Shown: piece after piece, positions 16,701 to 26,300 of the stretch
Layout: each line of letters opens with the position of its first letter
How positions within the stretch are numbered: the stretch's first letter is position 1
Source of the DNA: M3007 sp043764095
GTDB taxonomy: Bacteria > Bacteroidota > Bacteroidia > Chitinophagales > Saprospiraceae
DNA: 64,000 bases
Direction of reading: 5' to 3'
NCBI GenBank assembly: GCA_043764095.1
Contig: JAYUKX010000178.1
Location: 1-64,000, forward strand
The notes under the pieces: model-generated
Database searches by the model: none
What the model was told of the DNA's origin: nothing
What the model saw: the letters and a program-made list of their open reading frames with translations, nothing else
Translations under genes and position numbers: made by a program

Positions 16701-17097
16701 ACCCTGCGGCACAGACGTAAATATCCATCCAGCCATCCTTATTTATATCTGCGACCGAAACCCCTGTACACCATTGAGTGGTTTCCAAGCCTACAGTTTG
16801 GGTAATATCTTCAAATTTCAAATCACCTTTATTCTTATACAGTTTGCACGACGTTTCATTGCCCGAAAAGAAAATATCTTCCAAACCATCGTTATCAAAA
16901 TCTGCGATAGCCACCCCTCCCCCATTATAATAATAGACATAATTGAGGATATTGAGGCTATCATTTTCGGCGAGGTTATTAGAAAAATAGATACCAGTAT
17001 GCTCAGATGGGAGCAGTTGAAACAAAGGCGTATTGGCTCTTTTGCAAGTACAAAAAAGAAGGAAAAAGAAAAGCAATATGTGTATTTTCTTTATCAT
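13774..17097 (-). CDS. CRTAC1/UnbV-type FG-GAP repeat lipoprotein
   Basis: 1107 residues. N-terminal lipoprotein signal (LLFCTCKRAN; C16 or C18). Two blocks of FG-GAP/VCBS repeats, about 50-500 and about 620-1080, are recognised by recurring Asp-rich loops such as DFDNDGLEDIFF, DINKDGWMDIYV and DYDHDGDLDLYV, which bind Ca2+ in integrin-like propellers. Between them lies an ASPIC/UnbV domain (about 515-585, GIGARISISVGGQKQ). Proteins of this plan are abundant in Bacteroidota surfaces next to SusCD systems; their ligands are mostly unknown. It continues the minus-strand run, 95 bases after the HD-domain gene. Confidence 0.9.
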   Translation of the reverse strand: MIKKIHILLFFFLLFCTCKRANTPLFQLLPSEHTGIYFSNNLAENDSLNILNYVYYYNGGGVAIADFDNDGLEDIFFSGNETSCKLYKNKGDLKFEDITQTVGLETTQWCTGVSVADINKDGWMDIYVCAAGYPQPERRKNLLFINQGKKGAIAFTEESMAYGIADNGYATQAAFFDYDHDGDLDLYVLNHANERATVNTPLPRKTNGEGSSNDHLYQNNGNQTFTDISRKAGILYEGYGLGLAITDINGDGWQDIYVANDFIYNDLLYINEERKTFSNKISNYFQHQSYNSMGCDFADFNNDARPDLVTMDMLPETDFGQKTMAGAMTWDKWQLISAAGYEPQLMRNTLQLAGELPHQKYAEIAQLSGVSATDWSWAPLFADWDNDGWKDLFITNGYLRDITDKDFMDYSNSLSMFKSQAEADHALMPKIRQLKSKKMPNRIFQNNCDLTFSDNPAWSITQPSCSNGAVYADLDKDGDLDLVVNNINEMAFVYENNANKLLKNNYLNIQLLGNSENVTGIGARISISVGGQKQYLEQYPVRGFMSSVSQILHFGLGTNNAIDTLEINWANGNRQVLTSILTNQTLTLKETDAIPFSVPQAHAPQATLLKEITGQYGLDFVHQETLFNDFQYQPLLPHLFSKNGAPIATGDLNGDGLEDFYIGGAKGQSGRVFYQKTDGTFNGADLAGTAEFEDTDALIFDADNNGQNDLYIVSGSSEWPIGSLFYQDRLYLNGNNNQLKWAKNALPIMPTPANCIAAADYDNDGDLDLFIGGSAEINAYPLPARSYLLRNEGGIFSDITAFVAPELEKIGIINDAQWSDLDKNGTTDLVLVGEWMPITVFKNHQGKLANATAEMGLANTAGWWNALDISDLDQNGDLDFVAGNLGLNTKFRASEQTPLLVYAKDFDSNGSLDAIICRTIKGKEKPIHQRNEMLAQISGLGNKFPRYALYAAATVQEMVGAKALSNAYKQKCEYVQSACFIQKNGRFVSKILPIQAQFAPINAILCDDLNGDGNIDIVLSGNSSAPNVSTGPYDAFNGLLLLGNGKGDFLPIEPSKSGFLLDGVGECLVFLKGKSGKKILLAGMDDGQLRVFEKRNNDTIKNKKTPI

Positions 17098-17192
17098 TAT
17101 TTACGCTTCATCCGACATTGAATGCGGGGCATCTTTAAGTTTGCTCATGTTGTGCTTTATAATGTGGCGTTTATTTGAAAAGTTCAAAGCAA

Positions 17193-17627
17193 TTAAAAAT
17201 GAGATAATAATAAATAAGCCTCGTGGTATTTAGCAATCCGATCCAAGTCTTTTTCTGACAGTTTTCGTTTTAGTCGGGTGAGGTTCATGTTGTCTTTAAG
17301 GTCGGCAATTTTTACCTTCCGTGCAAAATCGTTTGCAGCGACACGCGATAAATAGTCTTCATATTTTTCACCATCCTTTTTGGTCAAGGCACGAATGGCA
17401 TTGCAAATTTCAACGGGGAACTCTTCAATTAGCCTGTCATAACTCCAATCTTGGCAATCCTCCAAAAGGTCGTGCAAAAGGGCAATTACGAATAAATATT
17501 CGTCTTCCGCAAATGGATGAGCAACCCTTTGAAGGTGAAAAATATAAGGTTCACCCGCTTTGTCGAACTTGTCGGCGAAGGCTTCGAGAATGATACTGTA
17601 TGCTTTTTGAACCATAATTTTGAACAT
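17193..17627 (-). CDS. HD-domain phosphohydrolase, MESH1/SpoT-like
   Basis: 144 residues. The HD-domain signature is complete: H31 in YIFHLQRVA, H52-D53 in LLHDLLED with E56-D57, and D in KIADLKDNM near residue 109. This order is that of the (p)ppGpp hydrolase half of RelA/SpoT and of the stand-alone MESH1-like hydrolases, though Bacteroidota members often act on other nucleotides. A second ATG at 17615 would remove four residues. It follows the sugar-porter gene by 96 bases on the same strand, so co-transcription with the sugar operon is possible but not established. Cytoplasmic. Confidence 0.8.
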   Translation of the reverse strand: MFKIMVQKAYSIILEAFADKFDKAGEPYIFHLQRVAHPFAEDEYLFVIALLHDLLEDCQDWSYDRLIEEFPVEICNAIRALTKKDGEKYEDYLSRVAANDFARKVKIADLKDNMNLTRLKRKLSEKDLDRIAKYHEAYLLLSHF

Positions 17628-17658
17628 TAAAATGCTTTGAACAACGGATTACGACCAT

Positions 17659-17695
17659 GCCGCCCAAAGCCACCGCTCAAATCCAAACGGGCGGC
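17659..17695. repeat. GC-rich inverted repeat in the gap after the sugar-porter gene
   Basis: GCCGCCC (17659-17665) and GGGCGGC (17689-17695) flank a 23-base loop in the 96-base gap between the MFS gene and the HD-domain gene. The gap is more G/C-rich than its surroundings and could form a terminator or processing hairpin, or be a fragment of an interspersed repeat. Confidence 0.4.
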
Positions 17696-17723
17696 ACGGG
17701 CGTACATCCAAGAGATAAAATCG

Positions 17724-19085
17724 TTACCATGTCCGTTCAATTTCCTCCAATGTCCTGCCTTTTGTTTCTGGCACCTGCGACCAAACAAAAAAGAACGCCA
17801 ATAAAGACATTGTTCCAAATATCCAGAACGTGGGCGCAGCGCCTGCACTTTCGAGTAAAATAGGGAACATTTGGGTTACGATATACACCGCTACCCACAA
17901 TGCAAACGTGGCTACCGACATGGCTACACCACGCATTTTGATGGGAAAAATTTCGGAAATCACCACCCATGTTACCGGGCCATAAGAGGCTGCAAAACAA
18001 GCTATATACATCAAGATAAATAGGAGTAAACCATAACCTGTCCAGCCAAAATGAAACGCCAGCCCCACCATAAACAAACTCAAAGCCATACCTGCGCCCC
18101 CCCAAAGCAAGAGGGTTTTACGCCCACATTTGTCCACCCAATTAATAGCGACAAAAGTGAACAGCGTATTGATAATGCCAATGATGACCGTTTGCTGGAA
18201 GGCTGATTCAGTACCGGTTCCAATCGACTTAAAAATCTCTGGCGCATAGTACATAATGGCATTGATGCCTTGTACCTGTGAAAAAATACAGAGTACAATA
18301 CCTACAAATATGGCTTTTCGGAAACGCCCAGTAAATAGTTCGCCTAGCGTCCCTTGTTCTTCGTGCAAAGTAGATTTTACTTCGCGTAAAATTTCTCCCG
18401 CTTTCGCAGCACCATTAATATTCGAAAGTATCTCCAATGCTTCATCTTCCCTGCCTTCCTTGGTGAGCCATCGAGGACTTTCTGGCACAAAAAACAAGGC
18501 AATCAAGAACAAAGCAGCTGGAAAAACACCCGAAGCCATCATCAGACGCCAGCCGTATTCCACGTTCCATGCCTCATCGCCCATGCCTTGAATTAATGTA
18601 TTGACAAAGAAAATAACCAAAATACCAATCACAATAGCCAACTGGTAATAGGACACCAATTTGCCTCGAATAGCAGCCGGTGCCAATTCTGTGATGTACA
18701 AAGGCGACACCATAGAAGCCGCCCCAATACCCAATCCTCCAATAAACCGGAAGACTGCAAATTGCAGCAAATTACTTGGAAATGCGGCACCAATGGCCGA
18801 AACGGCAAATAAAATAGCCGTTAGGATAAGTACTTTTTTGCGACCAAAGCGATCGCTTGCCCAACCAGCAAACATAGCCCCAAAAATGCAACCAATAATT
18901 GCACTGGAAGCCGCCCACCCCGTCATGGCTGCCGAAAGTTGGAATTTGATTTTCAAAAAACCAATAGCACCAGAAATGACGGCAGTATCGTAGCCAAAGA
19001 GTAATCCGCCCAATGCCGCTACTGCTGTTAACAAGTAAACAGTGCGCATATTGGTCGTGTCGGGTGTTGGTATTGATGTTGGCAT
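17724..19085 (-). CDS. MFS sugar porter (sugar:H+ symporter)
   Basis: 453 residues with 12 predicted membrane segments in the sugar-porter (XylE/GalP/glucose transporter) subfamily. Signature motifs are GGLLFGYDTAVISG (near 26), the loop DRFGRKK (near 83), PESPRWL (near 205), the QQ-equivalent FSQVQGINAIMYY (near 268) and the C-terminal PETKGRTLEEIE. It would carry the monosaccharide from the periplasm into the cytoplasm. It starts 29 bases after the PMI-like gene, so it is part of the GntR-headed operon. Substrate is inferred to be a hexose from the neighbouring kinase and isomerase. Confidence 0.93.
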   Translation of the reverse strand: MPTSIPTPDTTNMRTVYLLTAVAALGGLLFGYDTAVISGAIGFLKIKFQLSAAMTGWAASSAIIGCIFGAMFAGWASDRFGRKKVLILTAILFAVSAIGAAFPSNLLQFAVFRFIGGLGIGAASMVSPLYITELAPAAIRGKLVSYYQLAIVIGILVIFFVNTLIQGMGDEAWNVEYGWRLMMASGVFPAALFLIALFFVPESPRWLTKEGREDEALEILSNINGAAKAGEILREVKSTLHEEQGTLGELFTGRFRKAIFVGIVLCIFSQVQGINAIMYYAPEIFKSIGTGTESAFQQTVIIGIINTLFTFVAINWVDKCGRKTLLLWGGAGMALSLFMVGLAFHFGWTGYGLLLFILMYIACFAASYGPVTWVVISEIFPIKMRGVAMSVATFALWVAVYIVTQMFPILLESAGAAPTFWIFGTMSLLAFFFVWSQVPETKGRTLEEIERTW

Positions 19086-19114
19086 ATTTTTACAATTTTA
19101 ATGTCTATTATTAA

Positions 19115-20866
19115 TCAGCATCTTACAAATGCTTTTATCGTGGCGCATTCCTGTCCTTCACTGGCTCCAAAGGGTCGTATAGTATATTCGCCCAATGCTG
19201 CTGGGATAATAAACGTCTCTGCATAATGCACCACAAACGGCTCAAATGCGCCAGTGGGGCTTTCGACAATGGCTTCTGTTCCTTGTACCAAATTGAGTAC
19301 ATTGAGGTTGCCGCAGGTATCGTGGTGCACTTTTTGAGAGAACCAATGCCGCCTTGTTTCTATAAATTCTGTCTCGTGTAATCCTGTGCGTTCTTCGCGC
19401 CAGCCATCGCCTTCTGCAATGGTTTCTATGCGATTGATGAGGTTTTTAGCCACCCAATCTGTCGTTTGCGACCAATCTATATTTTCTTTGCCATGCTCAA
19501 TATTGATCGGTCTTGGCAATCCATCCAGACCTAATCGTCCCCAATCCCAGAGTTTGAAGGTAAAAATATAAGGCGTGGCACTAATTTCGAGCACCATGCT
19601 ATTTTTACCGGAGCAATGCACCGTTCCGGCAGGGATAAGAATATGATCGTGTTTTTTAACCGCCCACTTTTCAACATGTTTTTCAGCATCGAATTTACCC
19701 GTCGTTTGTGCGTTCTCTAGTTCTTCGATCATCACATCAGGTTGAATACCTTCTTTTAATCCTAGATAAACGCAAGCATCATCTCCCGTATCGAGCATAT
19801 AATAACTTTCGTCTTGGGTGTAAAAAACACCAAAATGCGTTCGAATATACTCGGTAAGTGGATGAACTTGAAGGCTCAGGTTTCCGCCATTCATGGTATC
19901 CAAAAAGTCGAAACGAATCGGAAACTCCGCGCCAAAACGGGCGAATACTTTTTCACCTAACAAGGGTTTGGATTGATAAAAAACAAGGTTAATTGAAGGA
20001 ATTTCCATCGTTATCTTGCCAAAACTGAGCAATAAACTATTTTCCTCGGGTACACAATCGAAGCACCAAGCATAATTTACTGCGCTACGATCGAGGTCAA
20101 ATTTTTTCTTCATCCACTGTCCTCCCCAAGGACCAGGATCAAAAAGCGGCACTACTCGGAATGGCTGTTGGACGGCTTGATCAAGAGCCGAACGCACTGC
20201 TGCACCAGTAGCCATTTTAGGTTTATCCTTGGTATTGGTATCGAGTACAAAATCCCATTTAGCAATCAATTTCTTTTTCAAACGGTCTGCTACCCTCCAA
20301 TCCACAAAATAGGCGCGCTTATATAAACTAGCAGCATCCAAAGCACTATCGCTCAATCCAAGGCTATTTACTTCGTGTCGCCGCATCCGCTGTTGAATTT
20401 CCCAGCGCGCCATATCAGCATACACCAGTATATCGCATGTTTCGGCTACTAAAGATGCTCCTGTGCCATAGACCAAAATAAGACCAGATTGGGCATCTTC
20501 GACACGGCATTGCAGGAAATACAACCTGTTGTCGTTAAATAACCGCTCCATGTGCAATCGGGTCATATAACCAAAAATCCGATCATCTGTCACATCAGCA
20601 AAAGTCAGTTCATTCATTTTGGCTGGCCCTAATAAGGCGGATTCTGTGTTTATAAACACCTTGGGCTTAAGCCCATCTCTGAGTGCGGTAATCACTTCCG
20701 TTTCATCCACTCCGGGATAAGCTTCTATTACAACCACCGTTTTTTTCTTGCCCAGTGCTTTAATTCTACTTTGCAAGGCATTCGTAATAGCCTCCCAACC
20801 GGCCCAACATTCCTTGTCGTGACCGGTAATTTTAATACTTGGATATTTGTTGTAGTTCGACTTCAA
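19115..20866 (-). CDS. Class I mannose-6-phosphate-isomerase-like protein with N-terminal extension
   Basis: 583 residues, about 190 longer than a typical type I phosphomannose isomerase. The isomerase part begins near residue 235 (RVVPLFDPGPWGGQWM) and has the zinc-site segments LSLQVHPLTEY (near 340) and PAGTVHC (near 418). The N-terminal part (VVVIEAYPGVDETEV, then a helical region) resembles a degenerate nucleoside-kinase-like fold lacking a canonical P-loop. No ATG is available: the frame opens with TTG at 20866 and the first internal Met is at about residue 84, inside a conserved-looking region. It lies 39 bases after the ROK kinase gene. Probable reaction: mannose-6-phosphate to fructose-6-phosphate. 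Confidence 0.85.
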   Translation of the reverse strand: MKSNYNKYPSIKITGHDKECWAGWEAITNALQSRIKALGKKKTVVVIEAYPGVDETEVITALRDGLKPKVFINTESALLGPAKMNELTFADVTDDRIFGYMTRLHMERLFNDNRLYFLQCRVEDAQSGLILVYGTGASLVAETCDILVYADMARWEIQQRMRRHEVNSLGLSDSALDAASLYKRAYFVDWRVADRLKKKLIAKWDFVLDTNTKDKPKMATGAAVRSALDQAVQQPFRVVPLFDPGPWGGQWMKKKFDLDRSAVNYAWCFDCVPEENSLLLSFGKITMEIPSINLVFYQSKPLLGEKVFARFGAEFPIRFDFLDTMNGGNLSLQVHPLTEYIRTHFGVFYTQDESYYMLDTGDDACVYLGLKEGIQPDVMIEELENAQTTGKFDAEKHVEKWAVKKHDHILIPAGTVHCSGKNSMVLEISATPYIFTFKLWDWGRLGLDGLPRPINIEHGKENIDWSQTTDWVAKNLINRIETIAEGDGWREERTGLHETEFIETRRHWFSQKVHHDTCGNLNVLNLVQGTEAIVESPTGAFEPFVVHYAETFIIPAALGEYTIRPFGASEGQECATIKAFVRC

Positions 20867-20905
20867 GTTTTAAACAGTTGTAAAATTAATAAATATTTTT
20901 TTGTT

Positions 20906-21832
20906 TTAATTCTCTGATAGATGGCCCATTCCCAATACACCCGCCCAATCTGGCTCCATAGCTGCCCGCACTTCTACGGCACCTTTTGGTAGCCAAGCGG
21001 CATCATCTATTTTGCTTTGAATAAAGGGCAAAATCACATCTGCACTGTGCATCACACCGCCGCCTATCACCACGCGTTCGGGGTCGTAGGCATATACGAG
21101 GTTCAAAATCCCCGCTGCCCATACCTCCAAACTATGGTCTCGCACCTTTGTAGCAAAAGAGTTACCCGCCGCTGCCAGCCGAAAAACGGCTTCATAATCC
21201 GGTTTTTCACCCCTCGCAAATGGACTCTTCGCATAGCCAGTCATTCTTTTCAAAATATCCGGTAATGCCCACGAACTGGCCTCGCTTTCGAGACAACCCA
21301 CATTACCGCAATTGCAGCGTACGCCGTCGAAGCGGATATTTTGATGCCCGCCTAGGTTACCTGCTAAATAGTGGCTGCCTTTCAAAAGCCGCCCATTCAC
21401 CAATGCCGCCGAACCTACACCGGTACCAATAGTGACCATCACGAGGTTGTCGGAGCCTTTGCCCGCACCATGTTGCCATTCACCTACCAAAGCCGCACGT
21501 GCATCATTTTCCATGACGAGTGCTGCTCCCCAATTTTTTTGAGCCCAGGCGGAAAGGTCAATGTCATTAGCATCATTGTATTTGACATATTTATAGAGTA
21601 AGCGCATACGATCACTATCCACAATGGTTGGAAATGCCATACCAATACAGTCAATAGCGGGCGTTACCGAGGCTTTCAACATGTGGTTGATATGTTGCTC
21701 TATGATGGGCAACAAAGCAGCAAAACTATCGCTGGAAGGCACCGTAATAGTATCGGCAGACAGCAATTGACCATGCTCAACAAGGCCAAATTTGATACGA
21801 GTACCACCAAAATCTAATGCTATGACCGTCAT
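20906..21832 (-). CDS. ROK-family sugar kinase
   Basis: 308 residues. N-terminal phosphate loop ALDFGGTRIKFG (residues 5-16), catalytic region MENDARAALVGEW (Asp near 110), ATP-site GTGVGSAALVNG (near 137), and the ROK zinc motif GxxxxCNCGNVGCLE (near 173-182, with three Cys). The family phosphorylates glucose, mannose, fructose or N-acetyl sugars. Next to an M6P-isomerase homologue it is most likely a hexokinase acting on mannose or a related hexose. Start ATG at 21832, 33 bases after the SusD stop. Cytoplasmic. Confidence 0.93.
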   Translation of the reverse strand: MTVIALDFGGTRIKFGLVEHGQLLSADTITVPSSDSFAALLPIIEQHINHMLKASVTPAIDCIGMAFPTIVDSDRMRLLYKYVKYNDANDIDLSAWAQKNWGAALVMENDARAALVGEWQHGAGKGSDNLVMVTIGTGVGSAALVNGRLLKGSHYLAGNLGGHQNIRFDGVRCNCGNVGCLESEASSWALPDILKRMTGYAKSPFARGEKPDYEAVFRLAAAGNSFATKVRDHSLEVWAAGILNLVYAYDPERVVIGGGVMHSADVILPFIQSKIDDAAWLPKGAVEVRAAMEPDWAGVLGMGHLSEN

Positions 21833-21865
21833 TTTTAAATAAAATTACTTTGTTTAACGCGCACC

Positions 21866-23359
21866 TTAGTACCCTGTATTTTGTGGCAACAAATTAGGAT
21901 TTAAGTCAATTTCGCCTTGTGGTATCGGGAATAAATAATGAAATGGCTGTGGTTGCACACTCGGTTTAGCCAATGGCACTAGTGCTTCCAATTGCCGGAA
22001 TCGAACTAGATCGAACCACCGATGTCCTTCTGCAGCAAACTCATGTCGGCGCTCAAGTAGCAAGGCATTTTTAAATGCAGCATAATCTAGTCCCTGCAAA
22101 TCAGGCAGTATATTGAGTGTTGCTGTACCATTAAATCGAGCGCGTTTGCGCACTTGATTGACCGCCAAATAGGCCTCGGCGTTGGGGCCGTTGTTCAATT
22201 CATTGAGGGCTTCGGCTTTCATCAGCAAAATATCGGCATAACGCATATACGGAAAATCATGATCGGTATTGCCGGCCAATGGTTCGTTCACTTTGTCCCA
22301 ATATTTTTGAAAATGCGGCTCCACGGTCGTCGTAGATCCATCTTGGTTTTTAATGGTGGTCAAAAGCGTTACTTCCCGCCTCCGATCCTGCGGATCGTAA
22401 CTATTATACAAGTTTTGAGTAGCCACTTGCCACCCTTGAGCATTCACGCCAGGAATTTGGCCAGTCAACTGCTTCGGTAACAAACGCACATTGAATTGTC
22501 CTGCTTCCCAAAAAGAAATGCTGTTATTGGCAGTACCAAACCCAACGCCAAATATGGTCTCTTTCCCATTTTCATTAGGTATCCGAAATGCATCTGCATA
22601 ATCATCGTACAGGCCGTATTTTCCGGTGTTAATAATCGTATTGCATTGATCCACGCATTTTTGCCATTCCCCTTGTGTGAGATATACTTTTGCTAAAAGC
22701 CCCACAGCCGAGCCTTTAGTTGCCCTTCCCAAGCCATTGCCCGCAGGGTAACTTTCAGGTAAATTTTGTGCTGCAAACTCCAAATCACTAATAATTTGGG
22801 CAAAAACCTCTGTTTTTGAGTTGCGGGGAGGTGTTGCCACGCCGTCTAAAGTAAGCACCAACGGTATATCACCAAACCACCGCACGAGGTCGAAATACAA
22901 CATACCTCTAAGGTAACGCGCCTCTCCAATCCTTCCATTTTTAAATGATTCCGCAGCTTGCACTTTTGGAATACCTTGAATGGCAAAATTGGCATTATTG
23001 ATTCCTTTATAAGCCAAACTCCAAAATTCGTACAATGAACCATTGACTGGGCGGTGTAAAAATTTGTCTAATTGATCCAAATCGGTGACAGGTAGCCTGT
23101 TTTCCATTTCATCAGAACAAAGCCCTGTTGCAATCCAATATGTGCTAAAATAAACGCCGCCAAAACTAGGTGCATTACTGGTAGCATTCAGTATACTATA
23201 AATGGAGTTGACTGCTGCTGTCGCATCGTTTTCTGTTTCAAAAAAATTATCCACAAAAACTTGATCCTTGGGGTCTTCCTCCAACAAGTTTTTGCAAGCA
23301 AATATGCCTATTAAAACCAAAAAGCAGGCGATATAAAAACGAATATGTATCTTTTGCAT
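21866..23359 (-). CDS. SusD/RagB-family glycan-binding lipoprotein
   Basis: 497 residues. SPII signal peptide with C22 (GIFAC) followed by the conserved SusD start (LLEEDPKDQVFVDNFFETENDATAAVNSIY). The TPR helices include EARYLRGMLYFDLVRWFGDIPL (split motif near 145-165) and the C-terminal RRHEFAAEGHRWFDLVRF typical of RagB/SusD. It sits on the cell surface as the lid of the SusC barrel encoded immediately upstream (20-base gap). Ligand is not predictable from sequence. Confidence 0.95.
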   Translation of the reverse strand: MQKIHIRFYIACFLVLIGIFACKNLLEEDPKDQVFVDNFFETENDATAAVNSIYSILNATSNAPSFGGVYFSTYWIATGLCSDEMENRLPVTDLDQLDKFLHRPVNGSLYEFWSLAYKGINNANFAIQGIPKVQAAESFKNGRIGEARYLRGMLYFDLVRWFGDIPLVLTLDGVATPPRNSKTEVFAQIISDLEFAAQNLPESYPAGNGLGRATKGSAVGLLAKVYLTQGEWQKCVDQCNTIINTGKYGLYDDYADAFRIPNENGKETIFGVGFGTANNSISFWEAGQFNVRLLPKQLTGQIPGVNAQGWQVATQNLYNSYDPQDRRREVTLLTTIKNQDGSTTTVEPHFQKYWDKVNEPLAGNTDHDFPYMRYADILLMKAEALNELNNGPNAEAYLAVNQVRKRARFNGTATLNILPDLQGLDYAAFKNALLLERRHEFAAEGHRWFDLVRFRQLEALVPLAKPSVQPQPFHYLFPIPQGEIDLNPNLLPQNTGY

Positions 23360-23379
23360 GGTATTGCTCCTTTATTTAT

Positions 23380-26300
23380 TTAAAAACCAATTTGAATGCC
23401 GCCAATGATAGAAGTGGACAATGGATAGCCGCCATAGTCAATACCTTGTAGCAGGCTACTTTGGCCAAAAGCATTTACTTCTGGGTCATATCCCCTGTAA
23501 TTGGTAAATGTTTTTACATTATTAATGCTGCCATAAATACGCAATCGTTCCAATTTGGTGCGTTTTAATACCTTTTTAGGGAGCGTATAACCCAATGTGA
23601 TATTTTTTAAACGGACAAATGAACCGTCTTCTACTTGTGCATCACTGAATGTATTGCGCTCGGAAGGGTTAATTTTGGGGTACTTATTATTTGGATTTTC
23701 TGGTGTCCAGCGGTTATCGTAAAACTCCTGAAGTACATTCGTTTCCGAATTGAGCGATCCAATTTCAAAAAGATAAGCATTTACAATTTGGTTACCTTGT
23801 ACACCTTGAATAAACACCGACAAATCGAGCCCTTTCCAAGTGAATTTGTTGGTTAAACCCCAAGTAAAATCAGGATTGGCATGCCCAATAATCGTCCGGT
23901 CTGCTTCGTCAATAATACCATCGGGTTGTCCTGTGAGTTTGCCTTGTGCATCACGACTATTGAGGTCTTTGTATTTGCGGTCGCCTGCCTTGGGCTTTTG
24001 CGCTTTGAGGTGAGGGCTGCTCATGGCCTCTTCATCGGTTTGGAAAATACCATCAGAAACCAATCCATGAAAAGTGCCGATGGATTCGCCCACCCGTAAA
24101 ATACTCCAACCAGAAGGCACGGTCAGTACGCCCGGTACGAAAATATCGGTACCGCTAGAAAGTGCCGTAATTTCATTGCGATTGATCGAAAAATTCAAAT
24201 CCGTTTGCCAGCCCATCGCACCAGATAGGTTGTTAGAATTTAAGGCTAATTCCAAACCCCTGTTGCGTAAGCTGCCAATATTAAAAAGTGCACCACTAAA
24301 ACCTGTGGTGGTTGGCAATGGTGTAAAAAGCAGTAAATCGGAGGTTTGTTTTTGATAAATATCGAACGTAGCACCCAATCTACCTTTTGCAAACTCGGCA
24401 TCAATACCAAAGTCAAACTGGTTAGTACGTTCCCATTTCAGCGCAGGATTGGGGTAGCGCAGCGGCTCTTGCCCGATATAGGCTTCTCCATTATTAAAAG
24501 TCCCCTGCCCTACTGCGCCCACCGTCGCCAACGAAGCATAAGGAAATATATCCTGATTACCAATGGTGCCATAACTCAAACGGGTTTTAAGGGTATAAAA
24601 CCAGCCCAATTTTTTGATAAAATCTTCTTCGTGCAATTTCCAGGCGATAGAACCCGATGGGAAAAAGCCATATTTATTGTTTTTTCCAAACTTAGAGGCT
24701 CCATCCACACGTCCTGTGAGGGTTACCAATATTCGGTTATCAAAACCATAATTCAATCGACCCAAATAAGAAATAATCCCCCAATTGGATTCACCAGTGC
24801 CGGCAGGTTGCGGGTTTAAAGCACTTCCAAGGCTATGCCATCCTGTGCGATTATCGGGAAAATCCAAGGCAAAAGCAAATACGCGCTCGGAGTGGAAACC
24901 TTGGTAAGTATTGCCCGCTAATGCATCAAAAGCGTGGCGTGTACCTATTTTTTTGTTATAATTTAGCGTAAATTCGGTCAGCCAACTTTGTCCGTCCACC
25001 GTAGCAACCACCGCATCTCCATTATTGGCTTTAGAACGTTGTAAATAATTGGGAACGAATCGATTATCTTTTACCGAAAAGCCATCAATACCCGCACTTG
25101 CTTTAAAATTTAAGCCTTTGGCCAGTGTCAAAATGCCATAAACATTCGCAATTGCCCTTGAAACATTGGAGATATTTTCTGTTTCGAGGGCATCAGCAAC
25201 AGGATTGCCGATATTCCTTCCTCGGTCGTCTTTAAGGGTATAACCACCTTTTTCGGCGGGATCGAGTACCGGTAAAGTGGGCGGAAAGAGGAGTGCCGAA
25301 CTCGTTGCGCCTGGCAGCAATGTACCTGTTCCTGCGCTTTGGGCACCGGTAAGTACGCCCTTCGACTGTATTTTACTTAGGCTAATACTGCTCCCTACTT
25401 TTAGCCAATTATTTACTTTCTGATCGAGGTTGGTACGGATACTAAAGCGATCAAAATCAGAATTGAGGATTACACCTTCTTGTTTGTAATAGCCGCCGCT
25501 CACCGAATATTGGCTATTTTCACTTCCTCCTAAAACGCTTATTTGGTAACTCTGCATAGGTGCCTGGCGGAAAATGGCCTTTTGCCAATCGGTGCCTTCG
25601 CCTATTTTTTCGGGAATCAAATACCGTGCATCAAGCGGAAGACCGGAATCTTTGCTGTAATTGTTCATAAAATTAGCAAAAGTTTCGCCATTGAGCATGT
25701 TCAATTGTTTGGAAACTTGCTGCACACCATAATAAGTGTCTAATGATACGGAAGAACGGCCAGCCTTACCTCGTTTGGTGGTAATGAGCACAACCCCATT
25801 AGAGCCCCTAGAGCCGTATAATGCTATTGCGGAAGCATCTTTCAGTATTTCGATACGCTCAATATCGCCTGGATTGATGGCAGATAATCCATTTAAGCCT
25901 GCACCAGCGGTACCTCCGGCATTGGTTTCGCCATTATCGCTGGTGATGAGCATACCGTCGATGACATACAGTGGTTCGTTACCCGCGTTGATGGAACTAC
26001 TGCCCCTGATTCGGATGGAAGTTTGTCCGCCAGGTCGCCCGCTTACCTGTGTTACTTGCACACCCGCTGCACGCCCCTGCAAAGCCTGATCTAGCGAAAC
26101 GGGTGCGGTAAGGCTTAGATCTTCGGAAGATATAGAGGAAATAGAACCCGTGAGATCGCTTTTTTTAACGGTACCATAGGCCACGATCACAACATCTTTC
26201 AAAAGCCCGGCACTGGGTTGCAGTATAATATTTATAACTAATTGATTACCAACAACTACCTCCTGCGTTTCATAACTCAGAAAAGCGCACACAAGTGTTG

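Noticed and set aside
17627..17848. 73-codon minus-strand frame ending in MYARAARLDLSGGFG
   Set aside because: Overlaps the MFS gene in another frame; the tail in the gap is probably translated repeat sequence. Kept only as a repeat note.
24346..24819. 157-codon plus-strand frame opposite SusC
   Set aside because: Antisense to conserved SusC barrel sequence; no signal, no motif.
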